In this document: piece by piece, positions 8,496 to 18,173 of the stretch
Numbering within the stretch: the first letter of the stretch is position 1
Layout: each line of letters starts with the position of its first letter
Assembly: GCF_014645375.1 (NCBI RefSeq)
Contig: NZ_BMLT01000002.1
Coordinates: 372,001-436,000, forward strand
Reading direction: 5' to 3'
Source of the DNA: Marinobacterium nitratireducens
GTDB lineage: Bacteria > Pseudomonadota > Gammaproteobacteria > Pseudomonadales > Balneatricaceae
Length of the DNA stretch: 64,000 bases
Notes under the pieces: model-generated
Told to the model about the DNA's origin: nothing
Databases searched by the model: none
The model's input: the letters and a program-made list of their open reading frames with translations, nothing else
Program-made: the position numbers and the translations under genes

Positions 8496-10258
8496 TGGAT
8501 ACCGTCCGGTCGTCGCCTGAACATGTCGAATCTCCTCACTCGTCACTGGAGGTGTTGCGCAGTGCCGCGCCGGGGCTGGTCGGGCAGCGAACGGCGGACG
8601 GCATCGAAACCTGCTGGGTACCGAGGGATCAGTTGCGGGCGCTGCTGGGCGCCGCGCAGCGCCAGGCATTCGAGATGCTGTTCGACCTCACCGCCATCGA
8701 CGAGCGGGTACGCGAGCACCGGCAGGAGCAGCCCGCGGCCGACTTCAGCGTCGTCTATCAGTTGCTGTCGGTAAGCCGCAACCGGGATCTGCGCGTCAAG
8801 GTCGCGCTGCTCGAGGAAGATCTGACGCTGCCGAGCATCTGCGACCTCTGGCCCAACGCCAACTGGTACGAATGCGAGGTCTGGGACCTGTTCGGCATCC
8901 GCTTCGACGGCCACCCCCATCTGCGTCGTATCCTGCTGCCGCCGACCTGGGAAGGCCATCCACTGCGCAAGGATCACTATGCCCGCGCCACCGAAGTCGA
9001 CCCCTTCAGCCTCGATGCGGCGCGCCAGGACCGGGAGCAGGAGGCGCTGAAATTTTGTCCCGAGGACTGGGGCATGCAGCGCCAGAGCGACGACAGCGAC
9101 TTCATGTTTCTGAATCTCGGACCCAACCATCCCAGCGTGCACGGCGTCTTTCGGGTGGCGCTGCAACTCGATGGCGAAGAGATCGTGCAGGCGGTTCCGG
9201 ATATCGGCTACCACCATCGCGGCGCCGAGAAAATGGGCGAGCGCCAGGCCTGGCACAGTTACATTCCCTACACCGACCGCATCGACTACCTCGGCGGGGT
9301 AATGAACAACCTGCCGTACGTGCTGGCGGTGGAAAAGCTTGCCGGCATCGAGGTGCCGGCCCGGGCGCAGTGCATCAGGGTGATGATGTCGGAGCTGTTC
9401 CGCATTGCCAGCCATCTGGTCTTTTACGGCACCTTCGCCCAGGACGTCGGCCAGATGTCGCCGGTGTTCTACATGTTCGCCGATCGGGAACGGCTGTTCG
9501 GCATCGTCGAGGCGATCACCGGTGGCCGCATGCATCCGGCCTGGTTTCGCATCGGCGGTGTGGCGCAGGACCTGCCCCGGGGCTGGGAGCGGATGATTCG
9601 CGAATTCATCGACTATCTGCCGGCGCGGCTCGACGAGTACGACAGCATGGTGCTGGACAACCGCACGCTCAAGCGTCGCACCCGCGGCATCGGCGTTTAC
9701 AGCAGCGCCGAGGGCCTGGCCTGGGGCGCCAGCGGGCCGGGGCTGCGCGCCACCGGGCTGGACTGGGACCTGCGCCGCAAACGCCCCTACAGCGGTTATG
9801 AACAGTACGATTTCGAGGTGGTGACCGCCAGCGGCGGTGACTGCTACGACCGGGCCTGGGTGCGTGCCGAGGAAATCCGCCAGAGCCTGCGCATCGTTCG
9901 GCAGTGTCTCGATCATATGCCCGCGGGCGACTACAAGGCCCGGCATCCGCTGACCACGCCGCCGCCGAAGGACCGCACCCTGGAGGATATCGAGACGCTG
10001 ATTCAGCATTTCGTCAACAGCAGCTGGGGGCCGGTGATTCCGCCCGGCGAGGCGGCGGTTGCGGTCGAGGCGACCAAGGGCATGAACGCCTACTATCTGA
10101 TCAGTGACGGCGGGACCCTGTCGTACCGGACCCGTATCCGCACGCCGTCGTTCCCGCACCTGCAGATGATCCCGCTGATGAGCCGGGGACTGTTCGTCAG
10201 CGACCTGATCGCCATTATCGCCAGCATCGATTTCGTGATGGCGGATGTGGATCGATAG
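8495..10258 (+). CDS. nuoCD: NADH:quinone oxidoreductase fused subunits C and D
   Basis: A 587-residue fusion of the 30-kDa (NuoC, about 1-190) and 49-kDa (NuoD, about 200-587) subunits, as in Pseudomonas and enterobacteria. The NuoC part shows [18 protein letters not shown] and [17 protein letters not shown]; the NuoD part shows [26 protein letters not shown] and the C-terminal DFVMADVDR. NuoD lines the quinone cavity with NuoB. Its start overlaps the nuoB stop. Unlike most junctions in this operon, 156 bp of repeat-derived DNA follow before nuoE. Confidence 0.97.
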   Translation: MDTVRSSPEHVESPHSSLEVLRSAAPGLVGQRTADGIETCWVPRDQLRALLGAAQRQAFEMLFDLTAIDERVREHRQEQPAADFSVVYQLLSVSRNRDLRVKVALLEEDLTLPSICDLWPNANWYECEVWDLFGIRFDGHPHLRRILLPPTWEGHPLRKDHYARATEVDPFSLDAARQDREQEALKFCPEDWGMQRQSDDSDFMFLNLGPNHPSVHGVFRVALQLDGEEIVQAVPDIGYHHRGAEKMGERQAWHSYIPYTDRIDYLGGVMNNLPYVLAVEKLAGIEVPARAQCIRVMMSELFRIASHLVFYGTFAQDVGQMSPVFYMFADRERLFGIVEAITGGRMHPAWFRIGGVAQDLPRGWERMIREFIDYLPARLDEYDSMVLDNRTLKRRTRGIGVYSSAEGLAWGASGPGLRATGLDWDLRRKRPYSGYEQYDFEVVTASGGDCYDRAWVRAEEIRQSLRIVRQCLDHMPAGDYKARHPLTTPPPKDRTLEDIETLIQHFVNSSWGPVIPPGEAAVAVEATKGMNAYYLISDGGTLSYRTRIRTPSFPHLQMIPLMSRGLFVSDLIAIIASIDFVMADVDR

Positions 10259-10414
10259 TTAACAGTTGTGAGTGGACAGTGAACAGTTTGTCGGTTGGGT
10301 CTGAGCCCGAAGGGCCGTAACCCAACATCGGTGTGACGGGTTACGTGTGACAGGTGACAAAAAGCGACCTGGGGAAGATGCGTAACGCGTCACCTTCACC
10401 AATCGGAGATTGCC
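10259..10414 (+). repeat. Repeat-derived spacer between nuoCD and nuoE
   Basis: The spacer holds GTTGGGT (about 10296) and ACCCAAC (to about 10326) bracketing a GGGCT-like core, the same palindrome type (module D) found in the 12431-12872 array. It is flanked by 7-bp words such as GTGAGTG, GTGACGG and GTGACAG. No coding potential is seen. The end supplies GGAG for nuoE. Confidence 0.6.
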
Positions 10415-10930
10415 ATGGCCGAGGTATTCGCCCGCGATACAGGCTGGTCGCAGGTCTATCTGAGCGATGAGGAGCGCGCGGAGATCGAGCGTGAAGCCGA
10501 GTGCTACCCGCGTCGCGAAGGCCTTTGCATTGAGGCGCTGCGTATCGTGCAGCGGCACCGCGGCTGGGTTTCGGACCACAGTCTGGCGGCAATCGCCGAC
10601 TACCTGAATGTCGATGCCGCCGAGGTCGAGTCCGTCGCGACCTTCTACAACCTGATTTACCGCAGGCCGGTGGGGCGCAGGGTGATTCTGCTGTGCAACA
10701 GCGTGACCTGCTGGATGCTCGGCTGCGAGACCCTGCGCACGCGTATCCAGGCCGAGCTCGGCATCGACTTTGGGGAAACTTCCGCAGACGGCGAGTTCAC
10801 GCTTTTGCCGGTCACCTGCCTTGGCGACTGCGACCATGCGCCGGCGGCGCTGATCGGCGATCGGCATCACCACGATCTGGATCCGGACAGGATCGTGGCG
10901 CTGCTGCGCCAGAGCAGGGAGGACGAATGA
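10415..10930 (+). CDS. nuoE: NADH:quinone oxidoreductase subunit E (24-kDa, 2Fe-2S N1a)
   Basis: A thioredoxin-like fold subunit of the NADH module, 171 residues, carrying the binuclear cluster N1a. The four ligands are in CNSVTC and CLGDC. The N-terminal helical part contains YPRREGLCIEALRIVQ and VATFYNLI, as in other NuoE proteins. CGGAG precedes the ATG. It overlaps nuoF by 4 bases. Confidence 0.96.
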   Translation: MAEVFARDTGWSQVYLSDEERAEIEREAECYPRREGLCIEALRIVQRHRGWVSDHSLAAIADYLNVDAAEVESVATFYNLIYRRPVGRRVILLCNSVTCWMLGCETLRTRIQAELGIDFGETSADGEFTLLPVTCLGDCDHAPAALIGDRHHHDLDPDRIVALLRQSREDE

Positions 10931-12210
10931 TGGAGCGCCCGCTGACGCACCATCTGAAGGACGATGGCACGGCGCTGTCACTGGCCGAGTACCGCGCGAC
11001 CGGCGGCTACGAAGCGCTGCACAAGGCGCTGTCGGGAATGGCTGCCGAAGACGTGCTCGAAGAGGTCAGGTCGGCCAACCTGCGCGGGCGCGGAGGAGCG
11101 GGCTTTCCGACCGGCGTGAAATGGAGCCTGGTACCGCGGGGCGAGGGTGCGCCCCACCCCAAGTACCTGGTCGCCAACGCCGACGAAATGGAGCCGGGCG
11201 CCTTCAAGGACCGACTGCTGCTCGAGCGCAATCCACACCTGTTGCTCGAAGGCATGCTGCTCGCCGCCTATGCCATCGAGGCCGATGTCGCCTATATCTT
11301 CCTGCGGGGCGAGTATGTCGACCCGGCGCGATGTCTGCGCAAAGCGCTTGCAGAAGCCCGCGATGCGGGTCTGATCGGCACGCATATTCTCGGCAGCGAC
11401 TTCAGTCTCGAGCTGCATCTGCACATCAGCGCCGGGCGCTACATCTGCGGCGAGGAGACGGCGCTGATCAATGCGCTCGAAGGTAAGCGTGCCACCCCCC
11501 GGGCCAAACCGCCCTTTCCGCAGATCAGCGGTGCCTGGGGCCGGCCGACCGTGGTCAACAATGTCGAGACGCTGTGCAACGTCGCGCCCATCGTGCGTCA
11601 CGGCGCCGACTGGTACCGGAGCCTGGGCCTGGGCGACGAGAGCGGCACCAAGCTGTTCGGCGCCAGCGGCCGGGTGCGCAGGCCCGGCATCTGGGAGCTG
11701 CCGATGGGTACAAGTATCCGGGAAATTTTCGAGATTTGCGCCGGTGGCATGCAGGAGGGTTACGGCCTGCGCGGGTTCCTGCCGGGGGGCGGCTCCACCG
11801 ATTTCCTGCTGCCGCAGCATCTGGACCTGCCGATGACCTACGAGAGTATCGGCCAGGCCGGCAGCCGCATGGGTACCGGTACCCTGATCGTGCTCGACGA
11901 CCGCACCTGTCCGGTCGGCATGGTGCTGAATCTGGAACGCTTCTTTGCCCAGGAGTCCTGCGGCTGGTGCACGCCCTGCCGTGACGGTCTGCCCTGGACC
12001 CGGCAACTGCTCGAGGCAATCGAAGCCGGGCAGGGCCGGCCGGAAGACCTGGCCACGCTTGAGGAGCATTGCGGTTTCATGGGGCCGGGCAAGACCTTCT
12101 GCGCCCTGGCGCCGGGCGCGATGGAACCGCTGCAGAGCGCGCTGAAGTTTTTCCGCGACGACTTCGAGCGGCATATCGCGGAAGGACGATGCCCCTATCG
12201 TCAGGCGTAG
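10927..12210 (+). CDS. nuoF: NADH:quinone oxidoreductase subunit F (FMN, NADH site, N3)
   Basis: The NADH-oxidising flavoprotein, 427 residues. The glycine-rich FMN/NADH motif GRGGAGFPTG is at 54-63, followed by ANADEMEPGAFKDR; the second nucleotide motif is RYICGEETALI; N3 cluster cysteines are in ESCGWCTPCRDG and EEHCGFM. AGGGAGGAC stands 5 bases before the first of two adjacent ATGs (10927 and 10930). The chain ends shortly after FRDDFERHI with GRCPYRQA; the TAG stop is the TAG of a GTAGGGCACC repeat, and the protein is shorter at the C-terminus than E. coli NuoF as I recall it. Confidence 0.95.
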   Translation: MMERPLTHHLKDDGTALSLAEYRATGGYEALHKALSGMAAEDVLEEVRSANLRGRGGAGFPTGVKWSLVPRGEGAPHPKYLVANADEMEPGAFKDRLLLERNPHLLLEGMLLAAYAIEADVAYIFLRGEYVDPARCLRKALAEARDAGLIGTHILGSDFSLELHLHISAGRYICGEETALINALEGKRATPRAKPPFPQISGAWGRPTVVNNVETLCNVAPIVRHGADWYRSLGLGDESGTKLFGASGRVRRPGIWELPMGTSIREIFEICAGGMQEGYGLRGFLPGGGSTDFLLPQHLDLPMTYESIGQAGSRMGTGTLIVLDDRTCPVGMVLNLERFFAQESCGWCTPCRDGLPWTRQLLEAIEAGQGRPEDLATLEEHCGFMGPGKTFCALAPGAMEPLQSALKFFRDDFERHIAEGRCPYRQA

Positions 12211-12241
12211 GGCACCTTGAGCGCAGCGAAAGGTGCCGCAC
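12207..12241 (+). repeat. GTAGGGCACC-type palindrome overlapping the nuoF stop
   Basis: GGCACCTT and AAGGTGCC form a perfect 8-bp inverted repeat around GAGCGCAGCG. The leading GTAG provides the nuoF stop codon (TAG, 12208-12210). Confidence 0.7.
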
Positions 12242-12245
12242 AATC

Positions 12246-12430
12246 GGTGAGGCGTGAGGCGTGAGGCGTGAGGCAGTCACTAGCCGTAACTGGATCCGCG
12301 GACGGGAGGATGGGTAGAGCGACGCATTGCAGCGGGGTAGGCGTTAGCAGCGGGTCACGGGCATCGCGAAACCGCCAGGGACGGTGGAAATCCTGTAAAC
12401 GCCGGAGCGGTTTTCAGGGAACCCGTCAAA
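12246..12430 (+). repeat. Composite intergenic element, upstream half (7-bp array, modules A and B)
   Basis: Four GTGAGGC-type 7-bp units (from 12246) are followed by module A (GGAGGATGGGTAGAGCGA at 12307) and module B (from about 12361: GCATCGCGAAACCGCC, then a hairpin TCCTG...CAGGGA near 12390-12421). The same modules in the same order recur at 36048-36302, 50752-50955 (reversed), 55446-55762 (reversed), 61205-61378 and 63353-63690. Confidence 0.75.
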
Positions 12431-12912
12431 TCGATCGCATTACAGATCGATTGGTGCCGGCTGGCAGAGCCTGTGTTGGGTTACGGTCCTTCGGACCTAG
12501 ACCCAACCTACGAAAGCTGAGGATCGCCAAGACCCGCAATATCGTTCGCATTACAGATCGATTGGTGTCGGCTGGCAGAGCCTGTGTTGGGTTACGGTCC
12601 TTCGGACCTAGACCCAACCTACAAAAGCTGAAGATCGCCAAGACCGCAATATCGATCGCATTACAGATCGATTGGTGTCGGCTGGCAGAGCCTGTGTTGG
12701 GTTACGGTCCTTCGGACCTAGACCCAACCTACGAAAGCTGAGGATCGCCAAGACCCGCAATATCGATCGCATTACAGATCGATTGGTATCGGCTGGCAGA
12801 GCCTGTGTTGGGTTACGGTCCTTCGGACCTAGACTCAACCTACGAAAGCTGAGGATCGCCAAGACCGCAATATCGATCGCAGTGCAGATCGACTGGTCTC
12901 GGTCTGCAGGGA
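12431..12912 (+). repeat. Tandem array of about 110-bp units between nuoF and nuoG
   Basis: Four full units start at 12431, 12542, 12652 and 12763, with a partial fifth at 12873; spacing alternates 111, 110, 111, 110. Each unit contains module C (ATCGATC, 8 bases, GATCGAT; one arm base changed in unit 2), a linker with GGCTGGCAGA, and module D (GTTGGGT...GGTCC-TTC-GGACC...ACCCAAC). Units differ by only a few bases. No plausible protein is encoded; frames crossing it shift between units. Confidence 0.92.
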
Positions 12913-12930
12913 CGTCACGAACCCGGAACC

Positions 12931-12996
12931 GCAGGCGCTCGCGCCGCGAGCGAAGGGCCCGGCCACGAAAAGTTTCGTTCACCGAGTGGCCCCTAC
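12931..12996 (+). repeat. Degenerate REP pair upstream of nuoG
   Basis: GCTCGCGCCGCGAGCGAA at 12937-12954 and a facing TTCGTTCACCGAGTGGC near 12974 resemble the REP pairs at 38628-38701 and 63621-63697. Bases 12997-13049 hold only the nuoG leader with GAGG before its ATG. Confidence 0.55.
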
Positions 12997-13049
12997 AAGG
13001 GTTGCAACCATTGTCTAAGCTTAGCCATGCGCGCTGAGCAACCGAGGTC

Positions 13050-15806
13050 ATGATGAGCCGGATTCTGATCGATGACAGGGAGTACGAGGTCGACCCGCGG
13101 CACAATCTGCTGCAGGCCATTCTCTCGCTCGGTCTTGATCTGCCGTACTTCTGCTGGCATCCGGCACTGGGTTCGGTGGGTTCCTGCCGCCAGTGCGCGG
13201 TGCTTCAGTACCAGGACGAGAACGACAGTCGCGGGCGCCTGGTCGTAGCCTGCATGACGCCGGTGCAGGAAGGAATGCGCATCGGGCTCGAAGCTGCGCA
13301 GGCGCATGAATTCCGGGCCGGCGTCATCGAGGCGCTGATGACCAATCATCCGCACGATTGCCCGGTGTGCGAGGAGGGCGGCGAGTGCCACCTGCAGGAC
13401 ATGACCGAGATGAGCGGTCATACCTTCCGCCGCTATCCTGGCCTCAAGCGCACCCACCGCAACCAGTACCTCGGTCCCTTCATCAACCATGAAATGAATC
13501 GCTGCATTGCCTGCTACCGCTGCGTGCGCTACTACCGCGACTATGCCGGCGGCAACGATCTCGGGGTGCAGGCGGCGCACAATCACGTCTACTTCGGCCG
13601 TCAGCAGGACGGTGTGCTGGAGAGCCCGTTCAGCGGCAACCTGGTGGAGGTCTGCCCCACGGGGGTTTTCACCGACCGCACCTACAGTCGCCATTTCAGC
13701 CGCAAGTGGGACCAGCAGAGTGCGCCCTCGGTCTGCGTGCACTGCGCCGTCGGCTGTAACCACTTTCCGGCCGAACGTTATGGCCGAATAATTCGTGTCA
13801 GCAATCGTTTCAATGCCAGGCTTAACGGTTACTTCCTCTGCGACCGTGGCCGCTTCGGCTACGACTTCCAGAACCAGCCGCGTCCGGGCGAATTCAGCGA
13901 CAGCGAGGGGCTGCTGGATGCTCTGCTCGAACGCATTGCCGACCCCGCCCAGACGGTGTTCGCGGTCGGATCGCCGCGGGCGTCGCTGGAGAACAATTTC
14001 GCCCTCGCGACGCTGGCGGGCCCGGCGCAGTTCTACGCCGGCGTCGGCAGCGGCGAGTGGCGTTGCCTGCAGCAGTATCTGCGCATCCTGGCGCAGGGGC
14101 ACAGCCTGGCCACCCCGGATCTCATCGAGCAGTGCGACGCGGCGCTCATTCTGGGCGAGGATATCGGTGCCACGGCGCCCCGGGTGGCGCTGTCGCTGCG
14201 TCAGCTGATCCGCAACTGCAGCTTCGAGCTGGCGGCGCAGCAGAAGATCGCACCCTGGCAGGATGCGGCGGTGCGCGGGCTCGGGCAGTGGCAGCGCAGT
14301 CCGCTCTGGCAACTGGTGCCCTGCGCCAACGCCCTCGGCGATATCAGTGCGGAGCAGTGCTACGAGACTCCGGCGGTGATCGCGCAGCTATCCGCGGCGC
14401 TGGCGGACCTGCTCGAGGGGCGTCAGGTGTCCGCTCACCTGTCCGCTGACCAGCGGGATTGGATCGGGCGTGCCGCGGCGATGCTGCGACAGGCGCAACG
14501 GCCGCTGCTGGTCTGCGGCTGTGGCCTGGTCGACGACAGGCTGCTGGCATCAGCGGCAAGGATAACGGCGGCGCTGAAGACGCCGGAGCGCGCCCCGCAG
14601 CTGTATATCGCGGCGTTGGAAAGCAACAGCGTTGGCCTGGCCGCGCTGTGCCCGCGGGCGCTGGATACGATGTTCGAGGATATTGAAGCCGCACGCCGGC
14701 AGGGCAGACGCTGCACGCTGGTGGTACTGGAAAACGACCTTGATCGGCGCCTTCAGCCGGAGCTTTTCGCTCGGCTGAAAACCCTGCTGGATCACTGGCT
14801 GGTGCTGGATTGCCTCGAGACCCCGTCGACCCGCGCCGCCGATGCTGCGCTGCCGGCGCCGACGGCGTTCGAGCAGCAGGGTAGCCTGGTCAATGCCTCG
14901 GCCATGCTGCAGCGATACGAAGCCGTCATGGCCCCGGGCTGTCCGCCACCCTGGCGCCGGTTCGCCGCCGCGCTCGGGCATTATCGCGAACGGCGGGGCG
15001 AGCTGACCCGCCCCGGCTGGATTGAACTGCGCGGCTGGCGCACGGCGGGTCAGTTGCGGCAATGTCTGGCCCGCCAGGTGCCGGCGCTGGCCGCGATCGA
15101 GCGTGCGGGAGTCGACGCCGAACTGCGGCTCGACGGCCGCGCACTGGCGCGGCAGAGCGCACGCTACAGCGGCCGCACCGCGATTCATGCCGCCGAGGAG
15201 GTACGGGAAATGCCGTCGCCCGTGGATGCGGACTCGCCGTTTCGCTATTCGATGGAAGGCGCCGCCGGGCAGGGCGGCTCGCGCGCCTTTGTCTGGGCGC
15301 CCGGCTGGAATTCGGCGCAGGCGCTGAATCGATTCCAGCAGGAGGTCGGGGGCGACTGGCAGGATAACCTCGCGCCTGCGCTGATCGACGCCGAGGCGCT
15401 GGAGCTGCCCCCCGGGCCGCGGTCGTCCGATAGTGCGCCGGCACCCGGCACCCGGACCTGGCTGCCGCGCTACGAGGTCTTCGCCGGCGAGCCGCTGAGC
15501 GATGCCGCAGGGGCTGTGAGCGAGCGTGCCGGCGATCCGGTACTGGTCATCGATAGACAAACCGCCGGGCGGCTGGAGCTGGAAAACCGGGACAGCATCG
15601 AGCTGCACTATCGGGGCAGGATGCACACCCTTTACGTTCACATCGACCCGAGCCTGCCGCCCGGATGCATCGCGGTGCCCCAGCGCGCGGGCTTCTGGCG
15701 CGCCACGGCGGACAGCGGCCCGGTGATGGAACTGCGCCCGGCGCGCAGCCCGCTGCCGAAACCGCCGCAACTGATCGCATCGGACCGGGAGGCGGAAAAT
15801 GGCTGA
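13050..15806 (+). CDS. nuoG: NADH:quinone oxidoreductase subunit G (75-kDa)
   Basis: The largest peripheral-arm subunit, 918 residues, which relays electrons through several Fe-S clusters. An N-terminal ferredoxin-like domain has cysteines in YFCWHP, GSCRQC and ACMTP; then the HxxxC-type ligand set [14 protein letters not shown], the 4Fe-4S ligands CIACYRC with EVCPTGV, and the set [10 protein letters not shown]. The remainder is a molybdopterin-oxidoreductase-like fold without evident cofactor residues, as usual in NuoG. GAGG lies before the ATGATG start. It overlaps nuoH by 8 bases. The 839-bp repeat-filled gap before it is exceptional for this operon. Confidence 0.96.
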   Translation: MMSRILIDDREYEVDPRHNLLQAILSLGLDLPYFCWHPALGSVGSCRQCAVLQYQDENDSRGRLVVACMTPVQEGMRIGLEAAQAHEFRAGVIEALMTNHPHDCPVCEEGGECHLQDMTEMSGHTFRRYPGLKRTHRNQYLGPFINHEMNRCIACYRCVRYYRDYAGGNDLGVQAAHNHVYFGRQQDGVLESPFSGNLVEVCPTGVFTDRTYSRHFSRKWDQQSAPSVCVHCAVGCNHFPAERYGRIIRVSNRFNARLNGYFLCDRGRFGYDFQNQPRPGEFSDSEGLLDALLERIADPAQTVFAVGSPRASLENNFALATLAGPAQFYAGVGSGEWRCLQQYLRILAQGHSLATPDLIEQCDAALILGEDIGATAPRVALSLRQLIRNCSFELAAQQKIAPWQDAAVRGLGQWQRSPLWQLVPCANALGDISAEQCYETPAVIAQLSAALADLLEGRQVSAHLSADQRDWIGRAAAMLRQAQRPLLVCGCGLVDDRLLASAARITAALKTPERAPQLYIAALESNSVGLAALCPRALDTMFEDIEAARRQGRRCTLVVLENDLDRRLQPELFARLKTLLDHWLVLDCLETPSTRAADAALPAPTAFEQQGSLVNASAMLQRYEAVMAPGCPPPWRRFAAALGHYRERRGELTRPGWIELRGWRTAGQLRQCLARQVPALAAIERAGVDAELRLDGRALARQSARYSGRTAIHAAEEVREMPSPVDADSPFRYSMEGAAGQGGSRAFVWAPGWNSAQALNRFQQEVGGDWQDNLAPALIDAEALELPPGPRSSDSAPAPGTRTWLPRYEVFAGEPLSDAAGAVSERAGDPVLVIDRQTAGRLELENRDSIELHYRGRMHTLYVHIDPSLPPGCIAVPQRAGFWRATADSGPVMELRPARSPLPKPPQLIASDREAENG

Positions 15807-16743
15807 GTTCGCAGTCATTATCTTTCGCGCTCTGGCGCTGTTACTGGCGCTGGTGCTGTCGGCGGCGCTGCTGACCTGGGCCGAACGGCGGCTGCTTGGG
15901 CTCTGGCAGGATCGCTACGGTCCCAATCGGGTCGGCCCCTTCGGTTTGCTGCAGGTGGTCGCGGATATGCTCAAGCTGCTGGGCAAGCAGGAGTTCGTGC
16001 CGCCGTTCGCCGACAAGCCGGTGTTCATTCTGGCGCCGGCGATCGCCATGTCCACCATGCTGCTGGCGTTCGCGGTCATTCCCTTCGCGCCGGGCTTTCC
16101 GCTTGCCGACCTCAACCTCGGCCTGCTGTTCTTCCTGGCAATGTCGTCACTGGCGGTGTACGCGATCCTGCTCGGCGGTTACGCCTCCAACAACAAGTAC
16201 GCGCTGCTCGGTTCGCTGCGCTCCGCCGCCCAGGTGTTGAGCTACGAGGTGTTCATGGGGCTGGCGCTGCTGGGTGTGGTGTTGCAGGCCGGTTCCTTCA
16301 GCCTCGGCCAGATCGTCGAGGCGCAGCGGGAACTCTGGTTCTGCATTCCTCAGTTTCTCGCCATGGTGCTGTTCTTTATCGCCGGGATTGCCGAGAGCCA
16401 CCGGCTGCCTTTCGATCTGCCGGAAGCGGAGCACGAGCTGACGGCGGGTTTCCATACCGAGTACTCGGGCATGAAGTTCGGCATGTTTTTCGTCGGCGAG
16501 TATCTCGGCGTCATCCTGATTTCGTCACTGATGACGACGCTGTTTTTCGGCGGCTGGCTGGGACCGGTATTGCCGCCCTGGCTCTGGTTCCTGCTGAAAA
16601 CGCTGTTTTTCGTGCTGTTGTTCGTGTTGCTGCGGGCGGCATTGCCACGGCCCCGATACGATCAACTGATGGCATTCGGCTGGAAGTGCCTGCTGCCGCT
16701 GGCGCTTTTGAATCTGACGGTAACGGCTCTGGTGCTCCTGTGA
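15799..16743 (+). CDS. nuoH: NADH:quinone oxidoreductase subunit H
   Basis: A membrane subunit of 314 residues that forms the floor of the quinone chamber where the two arms of complex I meet. About eight hydrophobic segments are visible. Conserved motifs are [22 protein letters not shown], split here as [10 protein letters not shown] and [14 protein letters not shown], the charged loop [16 protein letters not shown], and [17 protein letters not shown]. It starts inside the end of nuoG. The gap to nuoI is 49 bp. Confidence 0.96.
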   Translation: MAEFAVIIFRALALLLALVLSAALLTWAERRLLGLWQDRYGPNRVGPFGLLQVVADMLKLLGKQEFVPPFADKPVFILAPAIAMSTMLLAFAVIPFAPGFPLADLNLGLLFFLAMSSLAVYAILLGGYASNNKYALLGSLRSAAQVLSYEVFMGLALLGVVLQAGSFSLGQIVEAQRELWFCIPQFLAMVLFFIAGIAESHRLPFDLPEAEHELTAGFHTEYSGMKFGMFFVGEYLGVILISSLMTTLFFGGWLGPVLPPWLWFLLKTLFFVLLFVLLRAALPRPRYDQLMAFGWKCLLPLALLNLTVTALVLL

Positions 16744-16792
16744 CCGGCGGCGGTCGGGCGGGGAGCCGCACCAGTGGCGGAGGGAGGTAGTG

Positions 16793-17308
16793 ATGCTCAG
16801 TGAGCTGAAGTCGATGTGGAAGGTGCTGCAGCACACGCTCAGGCCCCGCGAGACGGTGCAGTACCCCGAGGAAAAGCCCTACCTCGCCCCCCGCTACCGC
16901 GGTCGCATCGTGCTGACCCGCGACCCCGACGGCGAGGAACGATGCGTTGCCTGCAACCTCTGCGCCGTGGCCTGCCCGGTGGACTGCATCGCGCTGCAGA
17001 AAACCGAGGACGAGACTGGCCGCTGGTATCCCGAGTTTTTCCGTATCAACTTTTCCCGCTGCATCCTCTGCGGCCTCTGCGAAGAAGCCTGCCCGACGCT
17101 GGCGATACAGCTGACGCCGGATTTCGAGATGGCCGAGTACGAGCGCCAGAGCATGGTTTACGAAAAGGAGGACCTGCTGATCTCAGGACCGGGCAAGTAT
17201 CACCAGTACAGTTTCTACCGCTTCGCCGGCAAGGCGATAGGCGGCAAGGGCAAGGGCGAGGCCGCGCACGAGGCCGAACCGATCGATACCCGGAGTCTGT
17301 TGCCGTGA
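16793..17308 (+). CDS. nuoI: NADH:quinone oxidoreductase subunit I (two 4Fe-4S clusters)
   Basis: An 8Fe ferredoxin-type subunit of 171 residues carrying clusters N6a and N6b. The ligand sets are [15 protein letters not shown] and [13 protein letters not shown]. The ATG at 16793 is chosen over the in-frame GTG at 16790 because AGGGAGG at 16781-16787 leaves 5 bases to the ATG. The tail is Gly/Lys-rich ([13 protein letters not shown]). Its TGA overlaps the nuoJ GTG start (GTGA). Confidence 0.96.
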   Translation: MLSELKSMWKVLQHTLRPRETVQYPEEKPYLAPRYRGRIVLTRDPDGEERCVACNLCAVACPVDCIALQKTEDETGRWYPEFFRINFSRCILCGLCEEACPTLAIQLTPDFEMAEYERQSMVYEKEDLLISGPGKYHQYSFYRFAGKAIGGKGKGEAAHEAEPIDTRSLLP

Positions 17309-17817
17309 CCACGCTTTTCTACCTGACCATGCTGATTGCGCTGCTGGCGGCTTTGCAGGTGGTGCGCGGGCTCAACGCGGTGCACGCGCTGCTGCATCTG
17401 ATCGTGGCCCTGCTGGCTCTGGCGCTGCTGTTCTTTCTGCTCGGTGCGCCTTTCGCCGCTGCGCTCGAGGTGATCGTCTACGCCGGCGCCATCATGGTGC
17501 TGATGGTGTTCGTGATCATGATGCTGAACCAGGGTGACGCCGCCGTCGAGCAGGAGCGAGCCTGGCTGGACGGCGCCAGCTGGCGGGGGCCGGGTCTGCT
17601 GTGCGCGTTGTTGCTGCTGGAGCTCGGCTATCTGCTGCTGGCCTCCGATACCGGCAGCGCGGGCTGGCGGCCGGTGGCCGCGGCCGAAGTGGGGCGCGCG
17701 CTGTACGGCCCCTATCTGCTGCTGGTGGAGCTGGCGTCGATGCTGCTGCTGGCCGCGCTGGTGGGAGCCTGGCACCTGGCGCGGGCGCTGAAAAACAGGA
17801 GAGGTGAGGAGTCATGA
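17305..17817 (+). CDS. nuoJ: NADH:quinone oxidoreductase subunit J
   Basis: A membrane subunit of 170 residues with five hydrophobic helices. The third contains the family signature [19 protein letters not shown], which in complex I forms a pi-bulge segment. The GTG start at 17305 overlaps the nuoI stop; the frame is open further upstream but without NuoJ similarity. It overlaps nuoK by 4 bases. Confidence 0.93.
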   Translation: MTTLFYLTMLIALLAALQVVRGLNAVHALLHLIVALLALALLFFLLGAPFAAALEVIVYAGAIMVLMVFVIMMLNQGDAAVEQERAWLDGASWRGPGLLCALLLLELGYLLLASDTGSAGWRPVAAAEVGRALYGPYLLLVELASMLLLAALVGAWHLARALKNRRGEES

Positions 17818-18122
17818 CCGAACTTCCGGTCGAGCATGGGCTGCTGTTCGCGGCGGCATTGTTCTGTATCGGCTTGGTGGGCGTGCTGATCCGGCGCAAT
17901 CTGATATTCATCCTGATGTCGCTGGAGCTGATGCTCAACGCCACCGCTTTCGTATTCGTGCTCGGCGGAGCCCTGCATGGCAATGCCGACGGTCAGGTGA
18001 TGTTTCTGATGATTCTCACCCTGGCGGCGGCGGAAATCGCGGTGGCGCTGGCGCTTGTGGTGCACCTGTATCGGCGCTATCGCAGTCTCGACGCCGACCG
18101 GCTGGAAGCGATGAAGGGATGA
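17814..18122 (+). CDS. nuoK: NADH:quinone oxidoreductase subunit K
   Basis: A three-helix antiporter-related subunit of 102 residues, homologous to MrpC. LIFILMSLELMLNATAF carries the conserved helix glutamate, and LTLAAAEIAVALALVV the second. The ATG overlaps the nuoJ stop. A 51-bp gap follows before nuoL. Confidence 0.96.
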   Translation: MTELPVEHGLLFAAALFCIGLVGVLIRRNLIFILMSLELMLNATAFVFVLGGALHGNADGQVMFLMILTLAAAEIAVALALVVHLYRRYRSLDADRLEAMKG

Positions 18123-18173
18123 GCATGAAACCGGCATCCGGGACCGGCTGCGCCCGCCGGGCGGAGACATAGC

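Noticed and set aside
12268-12741. Repeat-encoded open frame of 157 codons between nuoF and nuoG
   Set aside because: It arises from the tandem array (repeated RAxVGLRSFGPRPN); units of 110 and 111 bp shift frame between copies and no ribosome-binding site precedes it.
12246-12912. CRISPR array
   Set aside because: The repeats are contiguous 110-bp tandem units without unique spacers, and no cas genes are present.
12608-13120. Minus-strand frame of 170 codons over the same array and the start of nuoG
   Set aside because: Also repeat-derived, running into antisense nuoG sequence.
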